64,000 nt of DNA, taken from positions 1,984,001 to 2,048,000 of the forward strand of contig JARWIR010000008.1 of assembly GCA_029959085.1 (NCBI GenBank). The letters run 5' to 3'. Shown one piece after another: positions 20,839-32,427 of the stretch. The notes below the pieces were generated by a model. That model was given only the letters and a program-made list of their open reading frames with translations. It searched no databases and had not been told where the DNA came from. Made by a program: the position numbers and the translations under genes. How positions within the stretch are numbered: the stretch's first letter is position 1; every line of letters begins with the position of its first letter. This DNA is from Nemophila menziesii (taxonomy: Eukaryota > Streptophyta > Magnoliopsida > Boraginales > Hydrophyllaceae).

Positions 20839-21610
20839 ATGAGTTCACTAGTTTTAGACTGTCAAGGAATTCGGGCGTCCTTGACAATATCCATCATTAA
20901 GTCCAGATTGGGTAGGTATAAACCCAGGATCGCTTGTTTTTTCGAGATGATGTTACATGATAAAGATTTTATTGATGTTTTGAAAAACATTAAATACGCT
21001 AATCAATTTTTAAGAACCATGTCGGTAGTGCTTATCACTCCGAGGACATTTTGATCATATGGCAGGAGATTTTCAATCAAAATGTTGATTTTTCTAGACA
21101 ATATCATGTTATTTTACATATTAATGATGTATGTTTTCCCTATTACATTGTGTGTGTCCATGCGCCTAACAACCCTGAGGATCGCCTTAATTTGTGGTAT
21201 GAGAGTTCTAATTGGAGAAGTAATATTAATTAACCTTGTATACTGATTGGTGATTTTAATGATATTTTAAAGGTTATTGAGATATAAAGTAATACCCCGC
21301 CTATTCATAAACATATTAGAGAATCCAATGAGTTTATCTCGAATAATGATTTTGCTGAAATTAAATCATATGGGTGATTTTTTACTTGGACTAATCGGAG
21401 ACAAAGTCATCCTCTCGTCAAGGTTATACTTGATCGGGAATCTTCTTCTAATGATTAGATTAACAGACTCCCAAATGCATAATTTTTTTACCACCAACGA
21501 TTGGATCAGATCACTCGCCGCTCAATGTATAATATGATTTTCGATGAGACAGGAACAAAGATGGTTTAGATTCGAGTCTTTTTGGTTTAGATTTAAATCA
21601 TTCAAGTAGC
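20839..21610 (+). pseudogene. LINE endonuclease-domain remnant
   Basis: The plus-strand translation, allowing frame changes, follows the order of an L1-type apurinic endonuclease: LVLDCQGI near the start (counterpart of the WNCRG motif), a helix with PRI-CFFEMM, a strand region with VCVHAPNNPEDR-LW, then IGDFNDIL and a later F-TWTNRR segment. Stops and frameshifts (near 21055, 21233 and 21375) break it. It lacks a clear RT domain downstream. It is an old fragment on the strand opposite to the LINE at 8879-11200. Confidence 0.7.
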
Positions 21611-22194
21611 TAATAAATCATTTCGGTCCTTACCTTTCTCATCTGTAGAGACTCCTAAATGTGAAATAATGACAATATATAGGTGAAATTTGTGTGTTGA
21701 CTCCTATTCAAGGGTTAACTACCCTATGGTCATGAGGGGGCCATGATCCTTTAAAAGAAGATTTAAGGAGAAGAATATGAATTGTTATTCATTATATAAA
21801 TGGTTCATATCTAAATCATGGTTAGTCTTCGATCCAATATTTAGATATTAATATATCTGATTATCTGGTATCATCAAAGTAGTTAACTGAATCATTTTAG
21901 TCTGTACCCGACTTTATCTGTAGAGACATGTGTGCAGTAACATACAATTTTAGTCCGTCCAACAACTTATCATTATATCAATTAAGTAGAAGAGTAACAC
22001 TTCTTCCTTGTTTCAAATGTAAGGCATAGGCAACTTTATCATTATTCATTTATATATGTGAAAATTTTTACTATAACCACAGACAGATTTTCAGTCAGGA
22101 TGGACTAATATTTATTTAAAGATTAATCCTTCATTGGAATGTAATTTAAGCACAAAAGAACTAAATTTTTAGTTGAGGTGGACTACAATAATTT
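21611..22194. other. No gene recognised
   Basis: AT-rich DNA between the LINE remnant and SDR pseudogene 2. I see no motif or repeat in it. Confidence 0.5.
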
Positions 22195-22790
22195 TTAATT
22201 TACATTTTTCACCGTACAAAATATATCAGACAAATTCATACTGTATTGTCCGGGTATATACTGCATACTTAGACATGAAATAATCAGTCCCCTTCCCGAT
22301 ACTTGTTTAGCCGCTACACTTGTTCTGCAGATTATATTGCCTTTTACATGCCGCCCAACCATTACACGCGCAGCCTGTATTACAAAAGCAATCCTAATCT
22401 TTACGTTAACTGCGATCATGAGACTATCTAGTTAAGACAAGTCGACATCAAGGATCTTTTGATCTGATCTAGTAGTGGAGGTATAGATTCCAGCTAAACA
22501 TGAATAGAAGCTGACCATTGTTATTGACTGTCACCATGGCACTAACTTTATCTTCATTACTAACATTGTAGTGGAAGTAGCAACAAATTTTTGAGATTAT
22601 GTAGACAACCACTTTTTGGCCTAAATCAGATAACACGGTTGTGCATGGACAGTGATTGGCAAAGAGATGCAGTAATGTTACCTTTCATATCCCACTCACA
22701 ACCTCGGTGATTATAGCAACTTTACCTTCTAATTTCCTAATAGAAGGACAAGATTCTTCCATGCTGGTTTTTTTTCTCATGCCATGTTGG
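22195..22790 (-). pseudogene. SDR pseudogene 2
   Basis: On the minus strand the N-terminal start is recognisable near 22780-22700 (Met, SIRKLEGKVAIIT, then a corrupted glycine motif). Later pieces include the HYNVSNEDK-like strand, the helix with IQAARVMVGRHVKGNIIC (within 22195-22419) and a shifted remnant of the YxxxK segment near 22260. Everything C-terminal to that is gone. Frameshifts and deletions occur in most segments. It is clearly related to the copies at 30680-31468 and 58737-59494. Confidence 0.75.
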
Positions 22791-24509
22791 TTAAACGAGA
22801 GAAAAAAATGTTGATTTTGTTTTTTGTTTTTTGTTTTATCATTTTTTTAATTAATATAAAGATTGGTTCAAATTTAAGATGACTGAATCGATTTGATCCA
22901 AGGGTGGCTATCCTATGTTCAGGAAACATGTGGTAACAATTATACAGGGGTAGCCGTCCTATGTTCAGGAACCATGTTCCACTTTTTTTCCCTCGAAATT
23001 AATTTATTATTTTTTAACCCTTAGAGTATATTTGTGGTTTCATCTGAAATTTCATAGTCTCTTTGTTTTGTAAATATAATTATTTAATGGCTCTTGATTA
23101 CCTTTTCTCGATTTCCAAACATACCGCTTAATTTATTCTTCACACTAAAAGTTAAATATAAGATTTTAAACTATAATTTTTTTCTCACTTCCCATTATAT
23201 CTTTAAATTATTATAACCAAACAAAATATTAAAAACCACCCATCCCACTAACAACAGTAGTCTCTCTGTATCTCTCTCTTTCTCCAAATGACAGATTTAT
23301 TTTATGACCGAAGCAACCATAGTGTTTGAATATCCCCACCATACACTCTACCACCAGATTTAGCTTTAAACGAGTAGTGATAGTGTTGTCGAGCTCTGAA
23401 GCAGTGATGGTAGATCTCGAATTCCAGGTGTTCGATTCATGTGTTCATTGAAGTAGATTTGTTGGTATTAAAGCGATCTATGGAGCAGTAAAGCTCGATA
23501 ATTAGTGAAGCTCTGAAATTGCGTTGAATACTCAGTGAATCTGAATGCCATGGTTGAAGCATGGCCAAATTCCTTTTCATTATGCAGGTGCGTCAATGAC
23601 AATGTTTTCAAGCTTGGTCGAACCTTATAGGTGAAGAAGATGATTCGCAGGCCATCTAACTTCCATGGCGAGCTGGGATCTCGAGTTCCCATGGAATTTA
23701 TGCAGGCCATGGAAGTGTTCAATAGAGAAGAAACGGTTTTCCATATCTTCGTGAATTAGGGCTGGTTCGACATTTGTTCTTTGGGTGAAGTCATTACAGG
23801 TTAGATCTCACTTTCACGAAGTTCCGTTTTGTTGGTGAGTAGCCTCAAATACTCAATAAATTTAAGTTAGTTTTGTTGAGGAGCTTCTTTGGAGAAGATG
23901 ATTCGAAATGCTAATACTCTACGAAACAGCCCGATGACATGCTGACGTCAATAACATGTAAATTAATCTTTTTTTATAATTTTGTTATTTATAAGTTTAT
24001 ATAATATGGTTCTTTTTAGGTATGTTTTTCTATTTTATTATTTATTAAGTGTTGTAACTTTTTTCCGTTATTAAAATAAATTGTGTGCTATTACTCACTT
24101 ATTTTTCTATTAATTGTTAATTTTGGTCATACTTAGTGTTTTTGGATCATACTCAGAGATTTTTGCTGAGTACTTAGTAAATATTTCCAGATACGCACTG
24201 AACTTCGATACTCAGTGAAATCACTGAGTACGCTCCACTTGGTGATTCCGAAGGTGGATGGTTGTTGGAGGTGAACAATACCGATACTCTGTGACTCGTC
24301 AAGTGACTCACTGAGTTGGTGAACTATGCTTAGTCCCACTTATTTTTGTCTTTATGTTAATTATATTTTAGCTAAGTATATTTTAGTATTTGGTCACTCA
24401 AAAGATTGAGTGGTAACCTCTTTGAAAAAGTACCCAACCACATGTTCCTTATTGGCCATAAGGTTTGTCTACCTGTAGACCATAAGGTTTGTCTCCCTAT
24501 AGGCCATAA
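22791..24509. other. Non-coding stretch with short palindromic motifs
   Basis: No coding region is supported. Between 23275 and 24000 the base composition is more balanced and resembles a leader or transposon end, but no protein motif emerges. A local direct repeat (GGGTGGCTATCCTATGTTCA-like) occurs at about 22902 and 22946. A cluster of CTCAGTGA-type palindromes lies at 24121-24320. Confidence 0.5.
24121..24320. repeat. Cluster of ACTCAGTGA / TCACTGAGT motifs
   Basis: A perfect 9-bp inverted repeat with a 2-bp gap lies at 24210-24229. Related half-sites (ACTCAGAG, CTGAGTAC, CTTAGTG, TCACTGAGT) surround it within 200 bp, and another ACTCAGTGA lies near 23530. Function unknown. Confidence 0.6.
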
Positions 24510-26044
24510 AATTTAATACTCGAAACAATCGTAAGTAGGTATAATACAATAAGAAGTTAAACACATTTTTATGTGTTTAATACTATAACATATATACACA
24601 TGCTTTTGTAATATGATAAGTACGGAATTTGTCACCTTAAGTAGACACGGAGATAGAAGTTAGAACAAAAAAATTTCTCGTATATGTTTTAGCACAAAGA
24701 AAATACTTCAGTTTTTTTAGAAAATATTTATTAATGTTCTTTCTTGTTTAGAAAACATGTTAACACAATTAATTTTTGTGAGATGAGGTCGCCATATCCT
24801 CAACCTGTCACTATACACTTCATAATTATAAAAAAAGTCCAACCATTTATTCCTCAATTTTTACTATATTTATATACTAAGTTCACAAATAAGAATAAAA
24901 ATTTAATAAAATTGAATTAATTGACAAAGACTCTTATATCCTGAACTGTGCATAAATTATTAACAAACAAAAACTAGAATCAAAGCATAAGGTTTTGAAT
25001 TCATACATGGCTTTTTTTAATCAGTAAAAGGATCGCGACACAAACACAGACATTAAAAACCAAATCATTATTAAATTGATTAAGGGAGATCTAATTTTAA
25101 CAAATAACAAAATAATGACATTTCATTACTAAAGTTGTCACTTTGTTTAAGATATTAACAACAACATTGTGACGATTTGTATTTTATAAAAGCTGATTAA
25201 CAAAAATTAATTTTGAAAATCATAATTAAGGAGTTTTCATAATGCTTACCAGATTATATCATGTGTAAAACAATTATAGTTCATATATTCATCAGACACA
25301 ACTTTGTAATAAAATTTACTATCTTAACAAGTAAATCTTACCAACTAAGAGTAGATGTTCATCTTTTCTTCGGTAATGATCTAGGCATCACACTAAATAG
25401 TAATTATGGATTGTGTGTCAAATGTAAAAAAATTAATACTAATATTTTCCTTTTCTTATCCGTCACTTAATAAATATTAAACTAATCCTAAGTAATTTAT
25501 TTGAATATATATATTATAATCATATATTATACAATTATAATTTGAACTTATTAATTGTAGCATATCATAAATATTATAAATGTTAAGTATCAAGAGGAAT
25601 CTCAAATAAAAGTGATTAATTAACATGATAAAATTATACAAAAATATACACAAATACTTATAATATTAATATTTAATTAGCATATTATTGATTTATATTC
25701 ATTTTACTATTAGAATCAAAACCCATATTGTATAGATGAGAAGGTAGAGAACGAGTGTGTTTTGGTGGTCCGTCTAGGTTGTAGTGTATGATTTGTTTTT
25801 AAATTGTTTTGTTTGTTGTATTAGATATATTGAGTTTTTGGGTGATTATGATTTTTTAAGAATTGTTGGCCTGAAATTTATAAGAATATTGAAATTCGAC
25901 CAAAGAGTTTGGGGACCTATTTTTTCCTAATAAGGAGGTAATAGAAATTTTTTTCGGAAAGATTATTGGCCCCAAAATCATTGCGGTTCAAAAATATTGA
26001 ATGTCGACCAACGGGTTTAGGGAACTGTTTTATCGGGAAAAAAT

Positions 26045-26219
26045 ACTTCCATCCAACATTGGATGGTCCATAACCAATAGTGTAATGACACATATCCGAT
26101 GTTTATGTCATGCAAAAACTGATTCTAATAACTAACTAATTAATCTAGTGACATGTGTTTTATAAACATAATTAGTGGTTATGATGTTAAAATTGGACCA
26201 TCTAATATAGGATGAAAGT
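26045..26219. mobile_element. MITE-like element with about 26-bp inverted ends
   Basis: The ends ACTTCCATCC...GGATGGTCCA and the reverse complement of TGGACCATC...GGATGAAAGT pair imperfectly over about 26 bp around a 120-bp AT-rich core. The matching position of block C copy 1 (about 5450-5520) lacks this segment. No coding capacity. Superfamily not determined; I could not settle the target duplication. Confidence 0.65.
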
Positions 26220-28479
26220 CTTACCTATTTTATTGCTAATAAGGAGGGAATAGAAATTTTGTTCGCTTTAGAAACCAAAAAAAAAAAAAAAAAAATTTGC
26301 TGGACAAAATTATTTATTTAGTATAAATAGGTTATATTTCTCAGAAAATCACTTTTTCACTTCTATTCTCATGTTCAAAGTATCGTAATTTTTACTTCAT
26401 CTTTTTTCACAATCGGTTCGGGTTACTTTTTCAGAGAATAAAAAAGTTTTTTTTCCAGTGACTCTACATGGGGTCGTCGTTTTTCAATAAACACTCTATT
26501 CAAGTTCAATAGGCTATAAACCTTAGTTTTTTAGTTTTAGAGTTTTTTATTTATCTTGTATAGTGATTTTCGTGTTTAGGTAGCATTTAGTTTTTTGTAC
26601 TTAGGTTTGTGTGTTTTGGTACTTCTATTTGGTAATTTTGGAAATATGGTCGCCATTGATGATTTTTCTAAATGTATTTAATGATGTTAGGAAGATGAAG
26701 TCACTGGCCCTAGATAATTGTTTGCATGTGTTTGGTATGTGGCGTTCTTAGAATTTATAAGAAAAGTGTGTGGTAAATATGCTTATTGAAAATTTTGAAG
26801 TGAGGTATACTTTTCCTCTAAGCCACCTTTTAAATCATTGAGCCTGATTATTGATATGCGCAGAGATTGATATGGTGCTTAGTGAAATTTTACTTACATT
26901 GCATCCATATCAAGCATTGAGCAAGAATTATATTATTCCGTTTGTTCAATTACATAGAATAGTAAAAACTAGGCTCAAATATAGAAATGGAAATCTATTT
27001 CAAATTGTACTTTATTAGAGCATCCATATGATTTTTTAGCACAACCATCACATGGTTCTTAGGATGTGATGCGTGTGTGGTTGTCGGTGTGTGTGCGTGT
27101 GCGCCCGCGTGTGTGTATGTGAGGTTAATAATGTTAGTTCTAGTAACATTGAAAGTCTACTAGTCTAATATGAAAAGTAAGAAATTCTATGATTGTAAAA
27201 TTCAGAAGTGCAAGTACAATACAGATCTAGCGTCCAAATGCTTGATTTCATTTTACATAAACACATACATAGTACAACACATGTTTTAAATATATAAATT
27301 ATTCTCAAACAATCTAAAGTAGGTGTAACCCAACAAGCAGTTAAACACATGTTTAATGTTCTAACATCTACAATTACTCTCATTTTCTATGACATCTATA
27401 CACATGATTTATTTCATAAAAATAAGTATGGCTATTCATGAAAACAATATGGTATTTTTCACAAGTATTGTACAACAAGATCAAGAGTTTGTTACCTTAA
27501 CCAGACACGTAGAAACAACATAAACTTACTCGTTTATGTTTTAACACAAGGAAAACACTTAAATTTTCAAAAATGATTGATTAATGCTCTTCTTTTTTTA
27601 AAACCAAGTTAACACATCCAATTTTTGTGAGATGAGAACATTTAGTTCATAAGTAGTGTAAACTTGAAAACATCAATGACACTACATGTTATATTCCCCC
27701 AACCCCAATCTTTCCATGTACACTTCATGTTGAGATAACATTCCACCATTTGTTCCTCAATTTTACTAGATTGACATACAAAGTAACAAATAATAATAAA
27801 ACATAATCGAATTGAACCCAAATTGCGCATAAATTATTAACAAGCAAAAACTAGATCAAATGCATAAGGGCTTGGCTTCATATTTTTTTAGTAGAATGAA
27901 CTGTAAAAGGATCACGGCACGAATATTGAAAATCAAATCATAAGTGGAATTATTCACGGATATCTAATTGTAAACGAATACCAAAATTTTTAAATTTCAT
28001 CACTAACGTTGTCACTTTGTTCAAGAGATACAATTATAGTTCATATTCATCAAACACGACAAATCTTTAAAAAAAATTCTAATATCCTAGCAATTAAACT
28101 GTACCAGGACAAGTGAGAGTAGAGTACAAAAAAATAAAATAATTATCCATATGAGAACCGGAAAATGTTCTTAAAGCAAAACATTCAAGCAAAAGGTATG
28201 ACCGCATCATAAGTGAGACGAATATGAAAGGTAAATTGCATATATATGAAAACAAATGTAGGATAGGGGTACCAGTTATTTGTGGGGCTACTAGGATGTG
28301 TTTTTCATATCCATGGGGGTAAAAGATATACTTACGTTCTGAATGGTAGAAATCACAAGAAAGGATCTTGAGTATGACTAATTATACTTTGAAGCATAAA
28401 AGTAATCCTCCGTGTAATCAAATTTATTATGCTTTTGGAAAAAATGCAAAACTACAAGAACAAAGCATTTAGAGATATC

Positions 28480-29150
28480 ATCAAGCATCACATGAAAACC
28501 TTTAATCTTCCATTTGTATCAATAAGAAGACATTGAAAGATATCAACAATCTTCACATGATCACACTCAACTCGAAATACCACATCATTTGATTGTCGAA
28601 CCTTCCATGTACTGTCGTAGTAAAATTTGATATCCTACATAATTTGAGATTGGGTAGATAGTATGTTAGTATAATATTTGGCAAGAACGGGACAACTGTA
28701 TATTTCTTCCGTTAGAATATTGTAGATACCATTAATAAAAAAAAATTATCAAGAGCTCACGCTTAACCTTGACCGACTTGACAACATTTGATGTCATCTC
28801 ACCATAATATTTTACCATAAAACGGTATTTAAGTATTAGTATTTAGGGAGATTTTAAAATAAATATAATCGTATATGAACCTATGGTCTATATAAATCTG
28901 ATTACATCCCGGTCCCTATCAACCAAATTTGTGGTGTGAGCATAAGCATATTTTCCAAAAAATTGTGACATAGAATTAATAATAACTTTAGCACCTTTAA
29001 ATGTTAGTTTCAAGTATTTATTGATATAAAGCATACAACATGAATGATCAGATCCTAGGAAAATCGAGTTAACAACTACTACATTACCAAGATGACGATA
29101 TGTATTAAAAGTTGCCTCACAATCATCAAGATACAAAAGAAACAACTATA
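28480..29150 (-). pseudogene. MULE transposase remnant, copy 2
   Basis: Counterpart of 7262-7900. The piece 28888-29145 keeps LDDCEATFNTYR, CCMLYINKYLKL-FKGAK and the following helix; the second half (28480-28800) is further degraded with indels. The strongest match in the window is to 57090-57240, which has the same tail. Confidence 0.7.
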
Positions 29151-29514
29151 GAAAGTTTGTCCAATTAACAATATCTTGATCATGGAATACATAAAATGAA
29201 ATTGGAAACAATATTGAGAGAAAGGTAACACAAAAGTTTGTGAAATCAACAAAGTCTGAGTTTTGAAAAGTCCTATAACTCAATAAAAAATACAGGCAAG
29301 GTTTAAAAATCATTAATTAAAAATAAAATGAGAAATACAAAGCGAATTATAAGAATGAAATAAACAAAAAATAAAGAAGACAATAACATGAAGCATTATT
29401 TGATTTATCATCATTGATAGATTTCATAGTACATGTGTGTCCAAAGAATTCATCATCACTAGATTCACAAATAGAATTATCAATTAGAGACACGAACCTG
29501 AATGCATCACTATT

Positions 29515-29830
29515 CTAAGCATACCTTATAAAAATTGAATCTATGGTATTCGGTCCAACAATGGCTTTCTTGAAGTCAGGAAGCCCTACCTTGTCTAGAT
29601 TCCTCATACTTTTCCAAAATTTTAGGTTAGGCGAAAAATCCTTCCACAACTCATAAGGGGTCTTGTCTAAGTTCTTATGTGGTACTTTATTAAGTACATA
29701 ACAAACAGACAAGACAGCTTCGCCCCACATGTTGTTTGGTAAACCTGGACTAATTAACATGACATTCATCGTTTCTTTAAGAGATCTACTCTTCCTTTAA
29801 GCTATATTATTTTGTTGGGATGTGATTGGG
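29515..29830 (-). pseudogene. Ty1-copia integrase fragment, copy 1
   Basis: The 84-codon frame at 29515-29769 matches the C-terminal side of a copia integrase core: MNVMLISPGLP-NMWGEAV, CYVLNKVPHK and KTPYELWK, ending in the PNTIDSIFIRYA segment. The wording differs from the Sirevirus at 12607-20226, so it comes from a different copia lineage. Upstream sequence (29770-29830) continues it with breaks. No LTRs are seen. A copy lies at 57600-57890. Confidence 0.8.
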
Positions 29831-29887
29831 ACACTAATTTCATGTATTATTCAATTATTTCACAAAAACAAATTTAAGTTAATTTAT

Positions 29888-30040
29888 GGTGTAGTGCGAG
29901 GTTACAAATCTCATTTGAGATGGGTTGTAGTGATGGTGGTGTAGGTGGCAAGTGGGTTTGTAATTTGGTGTAGTGCGAAGTTACCAATCTTATCTGAGAT
30001 TGGTTGAAGTGATGGTTGTGTTGGTGGTGTTGGTGGTGTT
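29888..30040. repeat. 79-bp tandem duplication, block B copy 1
   Basis: Two units start at 29888 and 29967, each beginning GGTGTAGTGCGA and holding a GAGAT-GGTT-AGTGATGG core. On the minus strand it lies inside an 88-codon frame (29874-30140) that is also open in block B copy 2 (57959-58216, 85 codons). Confidence 0.75.
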
Positions 30041-30679
30041 GTGTTTGTTCACGACTTCCGCCACTAGTAAGAAGGGGTTTCTCCTTAACCATTGTTGCCT
30101 TGATTTGATAATATATAATTTCATTTAAAGCAATCTCCAAGCGCGGTAACCCTCTGAACTATATAATAGAGAAGTTTATTAGTATATACAATAAAAAAAT
30201 AAAAAATGTTTAAAAAAAGAAAAAAATCAACTCATTTTTACGGGCTTGGCAAAATTATCCACGATTCAGTGGTGCCCATGTGATGTTGACTAACCATCAA
30301 CGGATAAAAACAAAAATAAAAGGTCAATCGTATTAAAAAAAATATGAAAGATAAAAATTATTTTGAATCTTATTATAAATTATTGTCCACAAAAATAATT
30401 AGATATAAAGTTAAAGGGTCCGCTAATTTTTCCCTTCATTATTCAACAGTTTATCACCTATTAAAAGATTTGAAATGGGCAAATATGTTAAAATGGCGAC
30501 ACAATGAGGTTTAGAAGTAACATTAATCGAAATTTTTAGGTAATACAATACTACTACGACACAAAATAATAATAATATTAACAAGGAACATACGAGTAAA
30601 TTACTTACCGACAAATATATGGGTGGCTAGGTTTAAGTTTAAAAAAAAGAAAATATAATTTAGAGATTTGTATTCAATA

Positions 30680-31468
30680 TTAAGCGGTAAATCCACCATC
30701 AACTACTAGGTTATGCCTAGTGATGAATGGGGAATCATCTGAAGCAAGAAACAACACGGCATCTGCAATAGGGTTAGCCTTTAATGCAATATCTTTCAAA
30801 CTAGTTAATAGTTGATTGGACTTTTCAAATTCCTCCACATCCATGTTAAACGTTTTCAGCGCATGTGGTGTAGAACCTAAATATGGTGACACAGTATTTA
30901 CCCTAATTCCATACTTCCCTAGTTGTTTCCTTGCACATCGCATCAATCCCAGTACTGCATACTTAGACATGAAATAATCAGGCACCTTTTCACCACTTGT
31001 TGTAGCCACTACGCTACATGTGCAGATTATATTGCCTTTTACATGTCGTTCGACCGTTACACGTACATCGTGTTTTACACAAGCATCCATAACCCTCATG
31101 TTAATTGCGAAGAGTCCATCAAGTGAAAATAGGTCGAAATTAAGGATCTTTTGATCAGATTTAGTAGCAGCTATAAAAATTCCAGCATTGCTGAACATGA
31201 GATCAAGTTGACCGTAGTTCTTGACCGTCCAATCCACCATGGCCCTAACTTGATCTTCATCACTAAAGTGAAAGTAGCTGCAAATATCTAAGCTAATGGA
31301 TTCGACTACTTTTTGGCCTAAATCATCTTGAATATCAGCTATCACAATGGCACGTGCACCATGATTGGCAAAGAGACATACTGTTGTCTCCCCTATCCCG
31401 CTTGCGCCTCTGGTGATTATAACAACTTTTCCTTTTAATTTTCTAATAGAAAAAGAAGAATTTTCCAT
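30680..31468 (-). CDS. SDR dehydrogenase, open frame with damaged cofactor site
   Basis: The frame is open for 291 codons from 31555. The usual family length and start (MENSSF before the first strand) point to the Met at 31468, giving 262 residues. It resembles NAD-dependent plant SDRs of the secoisolariciresinol dehydrogenase / ABA2 group, which oxidise alcohols in lignan, terpenoid or hormone pathways. Numbering from 31555: SNAG at 122-125, catalytic Asn152, Ser181, Tyr194 and Lys198, all present, and the C-terminal HNLVVDGGF. Two defects: the glycine motif reads TRGASGIG at 48-55 (first Gly replaced by Arg), and two residues around the conserved Asp-Val after H96 are missing compared with 58737-59494. 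NAD binding is probably impaired. It is a recent pseudogene without stops, or a protein with altered function. Substrate cannot be told. Confidence 0.75.
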   Translation of the reverse strand: MENSSFSIRKLKGKVVIITRGASGIGETTVCLFANHGARAIVIADIQDDLGQKVVESISLDICSYFHFSDEDQVRAMVDWTVKNYGQLDLMFSNAGIFIAATKSDQKILNFDLFSLDGLFAINMRVMDACVKHDVRVTVERHVKGNIICTCSVVATTSGEKVPDYFMSKYAVLGLMRCARKQLGKYGIRVNTVSPYLGSTPHALKTFNMDVEEFEKSNQLLTSLKDIALKANPIADAVLFLASDDSPFITRHNLVVDGGFTA

Positions 31469-31976
31469 GTTGTTAGAGAAAGAAATGTTGTTCATATACT
31501 TATTATTATAGATATTGGTTTGGATTGAATCAATTTGGTCCCTACTTCTCTCCATATGTAGGACTTATTTGTTACAATGATAATTAGGTGAAACTCGTGT
31601 AAATCTCTTCTTTTATCTATAGATTTAAATGAATTTCATATTTATGATGTCATTTTTTATATACTTCTCCAAAATCCAAAATTTATTTTTGCTTTCTTTC
31701 AAATGTGACACCGTCTATCTTTTGTGTTTGTTTTTTATGTGTTGCTTTTAATTTTTCTATCTTTTTGCGTTTTTTGGAGTGTTGGTTGAGTTTTTCGTTT
31801 TTGTCTATTTGTTTATTTGTCTGATGTTATCTTGATGTTATCTTGCGTTTGTGATATATGTAAATTTTTATTCCAAAAATAAAATAGAATAAAAGTGAAG
31901 CCTCTGCAACTGGATCAAGATAAATTTACATGACACCATGGTTATCTTAACTGGAGTATAAATCCTTCGCCTTTGT

Positions 31977-32427
31977 CAAGGGAGGGGCCAGAAAATTTTG
32001 TTAGGATGGTCAAAAAGTTGGGAGGTAACGCCCAACAAAAAAAATTATTTATTTGCACTATAAATCTATATATTATGCAAAAATTATAAAATAGTTCCTT
32101 ATATTATTCAACTCTGCACTATATATTCCTATATTGTGTAAAGATTGCAATATAAATTCTGGTATTAATTTTTTTGATAAATTATTCTATAAATTCTTTT
32201 TTTTTTACAAAACAACATATATTTTATTGTAAAAAAACAAAAAAAAAATCTATAAATAAAGATAATTTAAAATTTAATAAAATAAATTTTAAAAGTTAAA
32301 AAAGATTAAAGTATGATTTTCAAAAAAAAATTAAAAATGATTATTTATAATTTCAGGAAGATATTTTTATTAAAAACAATTAAAAAAGGCCATACATCAC
32401 CCTAAAACTTAGGTGGCTCCGCCCCAG
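31977..32427. mobile_element. hAT-like non-autonomous element, block B copy 1
   Basis: Left end CAAGGGAGGGGCCA and right end TGGCTCCGCCCCAG form an imperfect inverted pair of the CAGGGGCGGAGCCA type seen in plant hAT MITEs. Candidate 8-bp target duplications (CCTTTGTC and TCTTTGCT) match at five of eight positions. The 450-bp interior is AT-rich and has no frame. Present at the same place in copy 2 (59962-60402), so it predates the duplication. Confidence 0.5.

Larger units (their letters stand above)
24510..29510. repeat. Segmental repeat block C, copy 2
   Basis: Diverged direct copy of 3280-8250. Compared with copy 1 it lacks the three-unit tandem repeat (25725-25790) and has gained a MITE-like insertion (26045-26219). 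No coding sequence other than the MULE remnant. Confidence 0.75.

Noticed and set aside
23468..23722. 84-codon minus frame in the balanced-composition region
   Set aside because: No recognisable motif; it may be part of a transposon leader. Not enough support for a gene.
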